Assembly: GCA_964469215.1 (NCBI GenBank) | Contig: CAYXYB010000001.1 | Span: 744,001-808,000, forward strand | DNA: 64,000 bases | Reading direction: 5' to 3' | Origin: SKPS01 sp964469215 | GTDB lineage: Bacteria; Bacteroidota; Bacteroidia; Bacteroidales; SKPS01 | Shown here: positions 35,701 through 43,746 of the stretch, in pieces | Layout: the number at the start of each line of letters is the position of its first letter | Position numbering within the stretch: the first letter of the stretch is position 1 | Position numbers and translations under genes: made by a program | Notes under the pieces: model-generated | What the model saw: only the letters and a program-made list of their open reading frames with translations | Told to the model about the DNA's origin: nothing | Database searches by the model: none

Positions 35701-36068
35701 TCCTTGAACCTCCTGGCGGTATCTTTCATGACAGCAAAAGCCTCAGGCAGAATCGTCCGCAGAACCTCTTCGGTCTTTTCCTTTCGAATCTTCTCAAGGT
35801 TATCAACCTGTTTCCAAAGGCTTTCCTTTACATCAGGATCCATTTCAGGATCGGCAGAAATTTTCCCGCGAACTGATGCAAGTTCATCAACCTCTTCATG
35901 GATATAATCTGCAATCCTCTCCCTGAACTCAATTGTCTTGTGCCTTAACTCATCATTGGTAAGGGTCTTGACCTTTTCATATGCAAGATGGATCTTGTCA
36001 ACATCGGGCATGATAACCCTTAAATCCCTATCCGATTTTTTTCCGAAAAACTTTGAAAGTAAACCCAT
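32775..36068 (-). CDS. secA: Preprotein translocase ATPase SecA
   Basis: Motor of the Sec pathway, 1097 residues, at the upper size of the Bacteroidota form. Walker A is MATGEGKTLVATLP, the DEAD-like box is VDEVDSVLVDDARTPL, and the helicase part includes TNMAGRGTDIKLG and QLRGRSGRQGDPG. The C-terminal zinc motif is NDPCPCGSGKKYKHCH, which binds SecB or ribosomes. The start MGLLSKFFG is chosen; 23 upstream codons are open but unconserved. A minus-strand TATTTTTG at 36175-36182 may be its -7 box. Confidence 0.97.
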   Translation of the reverse strand: MGLLSKFFGKKSDRDLRVIMPDVDKIHLAYEKVKTLTNDELRHKTIEFRERIADYIHEEVDELASVRGKISADPEMDPDVKESLWKQVDNLEKIRKEKTEEVLRTILPEAFAVMKDTARRFKENETIEVTATPYDRDLATFMDNVDIRGNTAIYHNSWMAGGNMITWDMVHYNVQLIGGIVLHEGKISEMATGEGKTLVATLPVYLNALPGRGVHIVTVNDYLAKRDSEWMGMLFRFHGLKVDCIDKHEPNSVQRREAYLSDVIYGTNNEFGFDYLRDNMATHPDELVQRDHNYAIVDEVDSVLVDDARTPLIISGPTSQGDKQEFEQLKPIVNKLYGAQKALVTKLLADAKHLLANPDQDDNEKEGNKLLFRAFRGLPKNKALIKFLSEPGVKSGMLKTENFFLQEQQKNMHIIDDELYFVIEEKQNTIDLKEKGIELLTEETGNPDFYSLPDIGSAIAEMERSDLSQQAKIKKKSEMLRDYAIISERVHTINQLLKAYCLFEIDVDYVVMDNKVKIVDEQTGRILEGRRYSDGLHQAIEAKENVKVEAATQTYATITLQNYFRMYHKLAGMTGTAETEAGEFWDIYKLDVVVIPTNKPVIRDDQQDFVYKTQREKYNAVISSIEELVHLGRPVLVGTTAVETSELLSRMLQRKSIKHNVLNAKLHQREAQIVAEAGQSGIVTIATNMAGRGTDIKLGPGVKSAGGLAIIGTERHESRRVDRQLRGRSGRQGDPGSSVFFVSLEDNLMRLFGSERIARVMDRIGIKEGEVIQHSWITKSIEKAQKKVEENNFGIRKRLLEYDDVMNNQRTAIYSKRKSALFGDRLSMEIDNMMYELAESLINEFQASRDFDSLILELIRLLGLETPFSEKEFFELSNEELIDKLYHSILFQYRQKSDSLANQVFPVIKDVFENNSQGFRRIAVPVTDGMRTMHVPVDLELGVKTEGRELIRAIEKAVTLAIIDVVWKEHLREMDDLKQSVQNATYEQKDPLLIYKFESFKLFGELLQRINKEIISFLMKSGLPVQQEMNIQEARYRRLDNRALRTQKDDVQKFGYRTQQEQKTQPVKVEKKVGRNDPCPCGSGKKYKHCHGNDSAS

Positions 36069-36267
36069 ATCTTTGAACTTGTTGCCGATTACACCTGCTG
36101 CCAAGACCAGGCCTAATTCCTGATTTCGCATTATCAACGTGTTACGGTAACGATTACAGTAATTGTATTATATGCAAAAATAGGTATTTTACCTGGTATG
36201 ATGCATTTTTTCTGATAAATAGTTAATATTTTTGAAATTCGCGTCGAAATGAATACTTAAAAAAGTC

Positions 36268-38235
36268 ATGACGAAAACAAACAAAAGTAAGTTAGAAGTG
36301 AAAGGGAAAAGGGGAGCTGGAAAACCTTTACAGGGAATATGGATAACAGTAATTATGGCTTTTGTCATCGGGGTTGCAGTCTGGCTTGTATATCATAATA
36401 CCCTCGGGCACTCATTTCATTTCGACGACACTCACGCCATTCAGATGAATAAGGAGATAAGGGATCCTTCAACATTCAAAGATCTGTCATATTGGACCAA
36501 TATTCATAACAGACCTCTTGTGATGTACACCTTTTCCCTGAACTACTCAAAAGGCAAACTGGATCCGGCACCATACCACGTCACAAATATTTTTATTCAT
36601 ATTATTGCTTCCATTTTTATTTTCTTATTGATAAAAATGCTTTTCAGGACAACGATAATGTTAAACAGGCCTGTTTCGCGATACAGTATTCAGATAGCTT
36701 TATTTACCAGCCTTTTGTTCGCTCTCCATCCGGTTCAGGTTCAATCTGTAACATATATTGTACAGAGGATGGCTTCTATGGCATGGATGTTTGCACTTGG
36801 ATCAATCCTTGCCTATATGCATGGACGTTTGTTGCATACTGTATCCGGAAAGCCACGGCAGGCAGTTGTTTTCTATCTGCTTGCCGCTGTTGGATGGATT
36901 GCGGCTATGCTCTCAAAGCAGAGTGCTGCCTCTTTGCTGCTTTTGATAATTGCAATGGAGTATCTCTTTGTCTTCAATCCGGAGAACAGAAAGAACAGAT
37001 TTTTTCTGTTCGGGTCTCTTTTCGTGCTTGTTGCTGGTGGTATTCTTGTATTGATAACAGGTTGGATACCTCCTGAAAAAGGGGCTTTACCAACGGTTGA
37101 ATACCTGGCCACACAAATGAAGGTTATATTGAAATATATGCAGATCAGCCTTCTCCCTTATAAGCTGACACTCGACTATGACTTTCCGGTTTCGCATAGC
37201 CTCTTTGAGCCGCTGGTGCTGATAAGCATGATGGTACATGTGATTATTTTCACTGTGGCTTTTTATCTGCGAAAGAGAGACCCTTTGATCTCGTGCGGGA
37301 TATTTCTGTTTTATCTTCCCCTGGCAGTTACCTCCACAATATTCCCGATCAGGGATGTGATCTTTGAACATCGAACCTATCTCTCGGTTGCAGGTACTGC
37401 ATTGATTGTTGTTTATGGTATTTTTCAACTCTTTCATCGAAGGAATCGTTTACTGCCATGGATAATTTTGTCGATATTTGTTGTCCTGATGGGACTATCG
37501 ACAGTTGAGAGGAACAAGGTATGGAAGGATTTCTGCAGCCTTTGGGAGGATACTTTAAAAAAAGCTCCCGGCAATTCACGGGCATGGCTGGCTGTGGCCG
37601 ACTGCCTGAAGCAGCGTCAGGATTTCAAAGGTGCCCTGGAGCATTATGACGAGGCTTTACGACTGGATACCAATAATTTCACAGCTTTGAACAACCGCGG
37701 GAATTTAAAGCTCCTAAGCGAAGATTACATTGGCGCAATAGAAGATTACAACCGTGTAATCAAGTATTCAGATGAGAGCAGGGATTTCACAATGTTGAAC
37801 CGGGGGATAGCTTATCTAAGAGCAGGGGAACAGTTACGCGCTCTTGAGGATTTCAACAGGATAGTAAGCGGTGGAAACCCCGATTTTCAGGTTTATTATT
37901 ACAGGGCGCTTGCTTATATTTTTCTTGGGGAATATGAAAATGCAATATCTGATCTGGAATTGTACCTGGAGAAAGAGCCGGCCAACCAGGATGGCCTTTT
38001 CAGCATGGCTAATGCTCTGATGAACAACGACAAACTTGAAAAAGCCATTGATTATTACACACGACTGCTGAATGTGAATCCGAACCATGCCGGGGCGCAT
38101 CATTACAGGGGTGTTGCCTACAGGGCATTACGCAATAATGTCCAGGCATGCGAGGATCTGAGAAAAGCAGCTGCTCTTAATTATCCTCCATCCGCAGAAC
38201 TGGTAAAGAGATATTGTACGGAGATTGTATTATGA
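36268..38235 (+). CDS. TMTC-like GT-C membrane glycosyltransferase with C-terminal TPR repeats
   Basis: A 655-residue protein. Residues 1-430 have about ten membrane helices. The first extracytoplasmic loop carries FHFDDTHAI, the acidic pair of GT-C enzymes that use polyprenyl-phosphate sugars, and the segment IFPIRDVIFEHRTYL is typical of DUF1736/TMTC proteins. Residues 439-650 are tetratricopeptide repeats (for example ALEHYDEALRLDTNNFTALNNRGNL). Eukaryotic TMTCs O-mannosylate proteins. The adjacent DPM1-like gene, overlapping by ATGA, could make the lipid-linked donor, which supports a protein or glycan glycosylation role (inference). TATTTTTG at 36227-36234 is a likely -7 element. Confidence 0.82.
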   Translation: MTKTNKSKLEVKGKRGAGKPLQGIWITVIMAFVIGVAVWLVYHNTLGHSFHFDDTHAIQMNKEIRDPSTFKDLSYWTNIHNRPLVMYTFSLNYSKGKLDPAPYHVTNIFIHIIASIFIFLLIKMLFRTTIMLNRPVSRYSIQIALFTSLLFALHPVQVQSVTYIVQRMASMAWMFALGSILAYMHGRLLHTVSGKPRQAVVFYLLAAVGWIAAMLSKQSAASLLLLIIAMEYLFVFNPENRKNRFFLFGSLFVLVAGGILVLITGWIPPEKGALPTVEYLATQMKVILKYMQISLLPYKLTLDYDFPVSHSLFEPLVLISMMVHVIIFTVAFYLRKRDPLISCGIFLFYLPLAVTSTIFPIRDVIFEHRTYLSVAGTALIVVYGIFQLFHRRNRLLPWIILSIFVVLMGLSTVERNKVWKDFCSLWEDTLKKAPGNSRAWLAVADCLKQRQDFKGALEHYDEALRLDTNNFTALNNRGNLKLLSEDYIGAIEDYNRVIKYSDESRDFTMLNRGIAYLRAGEQLRALEDFNRIVSGGNPDFQVYYYRALAYIFLGEYENAISDLELYLEKEPANQDGLFSMANALMNNDKLEKAIDYYTRLLNVNPNHAGAHHYRGVAYRALRNNVQACEDLRKAAALNYPPSAELVKRYCTEIVL

Positions 38236-38936
38236 AAGTGTTGATAATCATACCGGTTTACAATGAAGAGGAGTCTCTTGAGGTAGTCGTTGAGAGGTTA
38301 CATGATACCTGCCCTCAATATGATATGCTGGTTGTGAACGATGGTTCCAACGACGCTACCGGTTCATTGGCCGAAAACATCGGTTATGTCAGTGTAATTC
38401 ACCTGCCTTATAATCTGGGAATAGGAGGATGTGTTCAGACAGGATTCATTTATGCGAGAGATAATGGATATGAAATTGCCGTTCAGTTTGATGGTGATGG
38501 ACAGCATAACCCAGATGATATAACGAAGTTGGTGAATCTGGTCAGATCTGGAACTGCCGATGTGATCATTGGCAGCCGTTTCAATATTCGTGATACTGTT
38601 GGTTTCAGGTCAACAAATCTTCGCCGGCTTGGTATTAAAGTGTTCCAGACAGTAAGCTTCCTGCTTATCCGTCAGCGGATCACAGATCATACATCAGGTT
38701 TTCGTGCGTTTAACAGAAGAGCTCTTGAGCTTCTCTCTGATAGATATCCTGTAGATTTTCCGGAACCTGAGGTTGTCATCTTCCTCGGGAAAAACGGTTT
38801 CCGTATCAGGGAGATCTTTACACAGATGTATGAGCGGCAGGGTGGAGTATCGTCGATACCATTGCACAGAGGTCCCTACTATATGCTTAAAGTGCTGCTT
38901 TCGATGCTGATGGCGTCTTTCAGGTCAAGGATATAA
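38232..38936 (+). CDS. GT2 glycosyltransferase, DPM1-like
   Basis: Likely transfers a sugar from a nucleotide donor to polyprenyl phosphate. The GT-A fold begins VLIIIPVYNEEESLE, the donor motif is VQFDGDGQHNPDD (DxD-like), and GSRFNIRDT with DHTSGFRAFNRRALELL match dolichol-phosphate-mannose synthase-like proteins. There are 234 residues from the ATG at 38232, and no C-terminal membrane domain. The ATG overlaps the stop of the GT-C gene, so translation is probably coupled. Confidence 0.9.
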   Translation: MKVLIIIPVYNEEESLEVVVERLHDTCPQYDMLVVNDGSNDATGSLAENIGYVSVIHLPYNLGIGGCVQTGFIYARDNGYEIAVQFDGDGQHNPDDITKLVNLVRSGTADVIIGSRFNIRDTVGFRSTNLRRLGIKVFQTVSFLLIRQRITDHTSGFRAFNRRALELLSDRYPVDFPEPEVVIFLGKNGFRIREIFTQMYERQGGVSSIPLHRGPYYMLKVLLSMLMASFRSRI

Positions 38937-38977
38937 GCCTGATTTTAAATTGATTTAAAACAAAAATTCTATTTGAT

Positions 38978-39382
38978 ATGGAACAGATGCAGATTTTGGC
39001 AATTGCTTTCAGCCTTGTGCTGACAGGATATATCCTATGGATCATAAGGAAGCAGAGGCTCCGGGAGGAGTACTCCCTTATATGGCTTGGGACAGGTATT
39101 GTGTTCCTGGTTTTTTCTGCCTGGAAGCAGGGGCTTGAGATGCTTGCAGGTGTTCTGGGGATTGCCTATGCCCCGGCAGCGCTGTTCATTATCATGCTTG
39201 TTGGTATTGTCCTCATTCTAATTCAGTTTTCGATGATCATTTCAAAGCTTTACCAAAGAAGCATTACGCTGGCTCAGGAGTTTGCGATAATGAAGATGAA
39301 TTTTCAGATGATGAAAAAGGAACTAGAGGGTATCAAAGCGACTGATAAAGATCGAGGTACTGCCGGACCTGCTCCTCAATAG
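38978..39382 (+). CDS. DUF2304 family membrane protein
   Basis: A 134-residue protein with three hydrophobic helices (about 5-22, 35-55 and 63-88) and a charged C-terminal helix. REEYSLIWL between the first two helices is the recognisable DUF2304 motif. This family is often encoded next to GT2 polyprenyl-phosphate glycosyltransferases without a known mechanism; here it follows such a gene by 41 bp. Its last 50 bp overlap the end of the convergent GT4 gene. Confidence 0.8.
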   Translation: MEQMQILAIAFSLVLTGYILWIIRKQRLREEYSLIWLGTGIVFLVFSAWKQGLEMLAGVLGIAYAPAALFIIMLVGIVLILIQFSMIISKLYQRSITLAQEFAIMKMNFQMMKKELEGIKATDKDRGTAGPAPQ

Positions 39383-40442
39383 GGAAATGTCTGACGGCAG
39401 TTTGTTTCCAATCCCCCCGACATGCCATTTCCATCGCATTGCATAAACCCTCGGGGGTGAGTTCATCCATTATCACGATTCTGCCTCCTGCAGTCTCTTT
39501 AAGGGCACCCATATTACTAGTTATTGCAGGAATGCCGAAAAAAGCTGCTTCAGCTGCTGCAAAACAGAACCCCTCGTTGCGTGATGGAATGATAACGGCA
39601 GTTGAAGAATAGAGTTTCTTAACCAGCTTATCAAAAGGGAGGGTATCAGTGATAATAAAGCCAGTGCTGCATTTCTTTTCAGATATTAAGATTTCTAACT
39701 TTCTGCGAAGATGAGAAGGTATTTGAGGAATCACCAATTCAATAACAGCTTCCGGATGTGAAATAAGAAATTTTTCCCCACCGTCAATTATCAGGTCAAG
39801 CCCTTTGGAATGGCCTAAACGGCCGAAATAGACAAACCTGTGATTTGATGATCTTTCCTGATGGAGCTGCTTAAATTCCTCCAGCCATTCATAATCAAGG
39901 CCGTTCATTATAATATTTATCTTTTGTGGGTTGATTCCGGAATTAACAAGGGAGCCTGCAGTATGCTCAGAAACGGCAACGAACTTTCGAAATGGAATTC
40001 TCAAAACCATTACTTCAAAAAACCGGTGAAACCATCCTGCGGCTTTATTCATCCATGGAAATCTTAACCACAGATCGCCCCAGACTTCATGAACGGTAAT
40101 AACAACAGGCCGGCGGGTCAGAAACCCGGCCAGAAAAGCAGGAACAGCAGCATTGTAGGTTGAGGTCTGAATAAGATGACACCCTGATGCGGCTGAAACT
40201 GCAGCCGGAACTGCGATCAGGGTAAATAGATATCTGTTTCGCGCCCTGATCCTTCTGATTTTTATGCCGTTGAGATTTTCCCTTGCAGGAAGATGGCGGC
40301 AGTGTCTGGTGGTTATTACATCCACACTATAACCCTGTTTAACCAGTTGACAGGCAAGCTGATAAAAAAGGCGTTCAACACCACCCGTATATGGATGAAA
40401 GTGTTCGAGAACGAACAGTATTTTTGTTTTAGGCTCTTTCAT
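39333..40442 (-). CDS. GT4-family glycosyltransferase
   Basis: A 369-residue GT-B enzyme. EHFHPYTGGVERLFYQLA is the acceptor-side glycine loop, TVHEVWGDLW and VAVSEHTAGSLV follow, and FVYFGRLGHSKGLDLII starts the nucleotide-sugar domain. The donor motif is degenerate (SRNEGFCFAAAEAAFFGIPA in place of the usual EGFG-LE-MA), with the first Glu kept. The sugar and acceptor are unknown. It overlaps the upstream GT4 gene by one base and converges with the DUF2304 gene by 50 bp. Confidence 0.88.
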   Translation of the reverse strand: MKEPKTKILFVLEHFHPYTGGVERLFYQLACQLVKQGYSVDVITTRHCRHLPARENLNGIKIRRIRARNRYLFTLIAVPAAVSAASGCHLIQTSTYNAAVPAFLAGFLTRRPVVITVHEVWGDLWLRFPWMNKAAGWFHRFFEVMVLRIPFRKFVAVSEHTAGSLVNSGINPQKINIIMNGLDYEWLEEFKQLHQERSSNHRFVYFGRLGHSKGLDLIIDGGEKFLISHPEAVIELVIPQIPSHLRRKLEILISEKKCSTGFIITDTLPFDKLVKKLYSSTAVIIPSRNEGFCFAAAEAAFFGIPAITSNMGALKETAGGRIVIMDELTPEGLCNAMEMACRGDWKQTAVRHFPIEEQVRQYLDLYQSL

Positions 40443-41551
40443 CAGACCATATTGTACCGGGCGAGGGTGTCAAGAAATTCGAGTGCAAACCTGTCCCAGG
40501 AGAAAAGGGCAGCCTGTTTGATTGCCCTGCCTGACAGTTCAGCCCTCAGGTTGGGATCGGATGAGATAAGATCCATTTGTTCTGTGAGGTCCCCAGTATC
40601 AAAAGGGTTGAACATCAGGGTGGCATTTCCAGCAACCTCCGGCAGGGATGACACGTTGCTTACCAGGCATGGAGCTCCGCAGGCCATGGCTTCAAGCACC
40701 GGCAAGCCGAAACCTTCATAGAATGATGGGTATATAAAAGCGAGAGCCTGTGAGTAAAATGCCGGAAGCTCCTCCAAAGGAACATAACCGGGAAGGATTA
40801 TGTCTTCCTTGTAAGGATGGGCTTCGATCTCAGAAAATATCTTTTTGCATTTCCATCCTCTTGCCCCCACTATTACAAGTTTAATAACATCTGATGTGTT
40901 CATCCTGAAGCGGCTGTAGGCATTCAGAAGGAGATTAAGGTTTTTTCTCGGTTCTATGGTGCTCACGAACAGAAAATAGGGAGAACTGATTCCATATTTT
41001 TCAGGGATCTCTTTCCGGTGATCAGGTATAAACAGATCATCATTGCCAAGGTATATTGTTTCAACCTTTGGTTCGGTGAAAGGGAAAAACCTGATAATAT
41101 CCTGTCTGGTATTCTCTGAGTTGGCGATTATCAGGTCTGCATTTTTCAAAATTCTTTTCAGAAAAAGGCTCTGAAGCAACTGGCTGTGAAACCTGTGCAG
41201 TTCAGGATACTTGAGAGGTGTGAGGTCATGAATAACAGTGACCCGTTTGATACGTCGGGGCATGAAGAACGGGCCGAAGTGTGCAGGTTCAACAACTATG
41301 TCGACACGAAACCTTGCTGCAAGCCTGCCAAACAACAGGAAGAGCCTGATTGCAGGGAAAAGTATTGTGAATCTGAGACGAGGAACTGCAATTGACCTTG
41401 CTCCCGGAAATGGCGGTTTTTTCCTTCTTCTGAAAAGGAAGTAGCTGTTTTTTCTATCGTGGCGCAGCAATCCCCTGATCATCTCCCGGGTGAAGGTATG
41501 TACACCCGCAGACTGGTTATCAACAGGGTCGGCAAGTATAGCTATACGCAT
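40442..41551 (-). CDS. GT4-family glycosyltransferase
   Basis: A 369-residue GT-B enzyme with the GT4 motifs DQ-type N-terminus (NQSAGVHTFTREM), VIHDLTPLKYPELH, FVSTIEPRKNLNLLLNAY and the donor loop YEGFGLPVLEAMACGAP. The IEPRKN and EGFG segments closely resemble the GT4 half of the sulfotransferase fusion at 6945-9107, so the two are probably paralogous rather than merely of the same clan. It is in an operon with the GT4 downstream and the lipoprotein upstream (15 bp gap). Confidence 0.9.
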   Translation of the reverse strand: MRIAILADPVDNQSAGVHTFTREMIRGLLRHDRKNSYFLFRRRKKPPFPGARSIAVPRLRFTILFPAIRLFLLFGRLAARFRVDIVVEPAHFGPFFMPRRIKRVTVIHDLTPLKYPELHRFHSQLLQSLFLKRILKNADLIIANSENTRQDIIRFFPFTEPKVETIYLGNDDLFIPDHRKEIPEKYGISSPYFLFVSTIEPRKNLNLLLNAYSRFRMNTSDVIKLVIVGARGWKCKKIFSEIEAHPYKEDIILPGYVPLEELPAFYSQALAFIYPSFYEGFGLPVLEAMACGAPCLVSNVSSLPEVAGNATLMFNPFDTGDLTEQMDLISSDPNLRAELSGRAIKQAALFSWDRFALEFLDTLARYNMV

Positions 41552-41565
41552 AATGAAAATCTATT

Positions 41566-42288
41566 TTAAAGATCATCAGGATCTGGCCTGTGCAATGTTC
41601 TTATCTCCTTGCTGAAATCACAGATCTTGTTTTGTTCTTCAACAACCAATCCACGGAAATATTTGTCTCTTAGTATGTTTTGTCCGTATATCTCAACTAA
41701 ATTATTGGAAATAAGCCATTTTTGATTTTTTAGGATCTCAAGTTGCTGCTCTGCCGCAGCAATATCACGTACTGATCCTTCCTGAATACTTTTACGGATT
41801 TGCATAATTTTGCATTTAAGAGATGCCAGCTTTACGGCATCCTCCCGGATTTTTAATTGCTTATCAGAAACTCCCTTCATGTTTACAATATCCTTATTCC
41901 TTCGTAACTTTTTAAGTCCGGGACAGTATTCATCTGATTCAACAAGATCCTCAAGCTGTTTGGTATATGAGTTTCTTAAAGCACTGTCTGTATCATCCTT
42001 TAATGCCAGTTCAACAAGCCTGAATTTTTCGCGTCGCAGACTGTCAACCTCCTTTTTATAAGCAGCTTTATTTTCATCATTAATCCCTTCGGTATAAATG
42101 ATCAGCAACTTGCAATCTATCTGAGCAATGTCCCTGACATACTCTGCCATTTGTTTATCGTTATCAATGGCTCCGGAAGAAGTTGTGACCTCAGTTATAT
42201 TTTCTGCATTTTCCCTTTTGCCAGTGCAGCCTGTTAAAATTGCCACTGCAATCAGAACGATCATGAATCTCTTTATAATACAACTCAT
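41566..42288 (-). CDS. Uncharacterised lipoprotein with coiled-coil
   Basis: A 240-residue protein with a signal peptide and lipobox ILTGC (Cys 21). The remainder is strongly helical and charged, with heptad-like stretches (KKEVDSLRREKFRLVELAL, AAAEQQLEILKNQ), so a coiled coil is likely. No family is recognised. It precedes two GT4 genes on the same strand with a 15-bp gap. Whether it takes part in glycan assembly or is only co-transcribed cannot be told. Confidence 0.65.
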   Translation of the reverse strand: MSCIIKRFMIVLIAVAILTGCTGKRENAENITEVTTSSGAIDNDKQMAEYVRDIAQIDCKLLIIYTEGINDENKAAYKKEVDSLRREKFRLVELALKDDTDSALRNSYTKQLEDLVESDEYCPGLKKLRRNKDIVNMKGVSDKQLKIREDAVKLASLKCKIMQIRKSIQEGSVRDIAAAEQQLEILKNQKWLISNNLVEIYGQNILRDKYFRGLVVEEQNKICDFSKEIRTLHRPDPDDL

Positions 42289-42660
42289 CTTTATGAATGT
42301 TTAAATGTAAAACAAGCTTTGCTTTGCTCTATGAACAGGACATCTGTTATATAATTCTGAAAATTTTCGACGGCCAAATTAGTAAAAATAAGATCACCAA
42401 ACCTCTTAAAAGCTCAGCTAGATAATATTTTCGCCCAAATCCGCAAAGGATATCTCTTTGCGAGTTCATACTTCCAGGGTTGATTCGACGCAAATCTTCT
42501 CTCATCCTTTCTCTCTCAGTGCTCTACCGTAAAATTAATAATTTCGTTGCAAACATATGAGACACAATTGTGCAGAATCCGAAACAAAGCTTCATTTGTA
42601 CTGAGTACAGCCTAAGCAGAGTTTTATGTAAAATTCTTTACCCTATGCGGGAAAAACTTT
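42289..42660. other. Intergenic region without a recognised gene
   Basis: About 370 bp, AT-rich, between the lipoprotein and the first SGNH-like gene, both on the minus strand. No open frame here looks like a protein. A minus-strand TATGTTTG at 42550-42557 could be a -7 box for the lipoprotein transcript, but no TTG lies at the right distance. No hairpin terminator was seen. Confidence 0.5.
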
Positions 42661-43746
42661 TCACCTGTCGATATTTGCAGGTTTACCCCTATTTTCAAGC
42701 CATTCAGTGTGCAACGCCCGAAAATTTTTAGCGGCAAGGTTTGTGAGAATACGAGTGCCACTAATATTGAAATGACTTCCGCTATATGAATTTGCTGCAA
42801 GATATAGTTCCGGATAAAGATCAGGGTCAGAAAGGTCAATAATGTGTTGCCGTGGTATTCTGCTTGCAAGTGCTTTAGCTTCATACACATTGACATAAGA
42901 TTGTTTTGGATGAAGTAAAAAAACACAATGGATGCCATTTCTATTACAGTTCTCAATTATTCGCGAAATAAGTGACATATGTGCTTTATTTACCTCAAGA
43001 GGTTTGTCTGATAGTTTGATGCTTCTGAATTTTTCAGCATTTTTAAACAATACGGTGGTGTCCTGAACAAACCTGTCGTCATGAATCCCTTTATTTAACT
43101 TTTTAAAAGAGAGGAATCCTCTTACGCTTTTCCTTTTCAGTACTTCATGCCTTATTTTGGTTTGTTGTTTCATATTATATGGTTTGCCATAGATATCATT
43201 AAAATATCCGGCATTAGTCCATCTCTCAATGAAAGCTATACAGTTACGGGAAATGTTTGTAATGCGTTCTTCTTTTGGTATTGTGCTTTTATAAATACTG
43301 GAATTAAAAACGAATAGTAGCCATTTTGGAGTTAAATAGTATCTTTTACGAAGGGTTTTAAGGTGATTATCTTTAAAAAGGCTTACGTCACGAAGCTCGA
43401 TGATCAGACTGGTTATTGCATCCTGATGTCTTATAAGTAATTTATCCGTGAAGTCATAGATCTCAGGGGGCAGAGTACCCCCACTGCCGAAATTGTATGA
43501 GACAGCTTTCCACTCCGGAGGCATAAGTGAGTCAAACTGCTCTGTGTCGAGGTTCCAGAAGAAGCAGCTTGTTCCGATCATAATGTTATTATATCTTTCA
43601 GGGGCTTTATTATAATCTTCAAGTTTCTGATGCAAAACCTCATTGCCGTAGCAAAATGATGGATCGAAGGTTATCCTTATCAACCAGTTAAGGAAAATTA
43701 TTACTGCAAAGCCTGCAATGAGTTTTATGACAAGTATTCTTTTCAT
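42661..43746 (-). CDS. SGNH/AlgX-like acyl-esterase-fold protein, copy A
   Basis: A 361-residue protein with one N-terminal membrane helix (about 5-22) and an extracytoplasmic domain. MIGTSCFFWNL has the position and form of the SGNH nucleophile block. The C-terminal SHFNISGTRILT supplies the His-containing block, as in DltD/AlgJ/AlgX partners of MBOAT acyltransferases. It starts at the MKRILVI codon, overlapping the MBOAT stop by one base, so the pair is translationally coupled. It is clearly paralogous to copy B at 48206-49300 but more divergent near its 3' end. An O-acetyl transfer step on a surface glycan is inferred. Confidence 0.78.
   Translation of the reverse strand: MKRILVIKLIAGFAVIIFLNWLIRITFDPSFCYGNEVLHQKLEDYNKAPERYNNIMIGTSCFFWNLDTEQFDSLMPPEWKAVSYNFGSGGTLPPEIYDFTDKLLIRHQDAITSLIIELRDVSLFKDNHLKTLRKRYYLTPKWLLFVFNSSIYKSTIPKEERITNISRNCIAFIERWTNAGYFNDIYGKPYNMKQQTKIRHEVLKRKSVRGFLSFKKLNKGIHDDRFVQDTTVLFKNAEKFRSIKLSDKPLEVNKAHMSLISRIIENCNRNGIHCVFLLHPKQSYVNVYEAKALASRIPRQHIIDLSDPDLYPELYLAANSYSGSHFNISGTRILTNLAAKNFRALHTEWLENRGKPANIDR

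Noticed and set aside
42450..42520. A possible decayed fourth SGNH or MBOAT copy downstream of SGNH copy A
   Set aside because: No block of similarity to either gene was visible there, unlike the clear remnant at 45356-45470.
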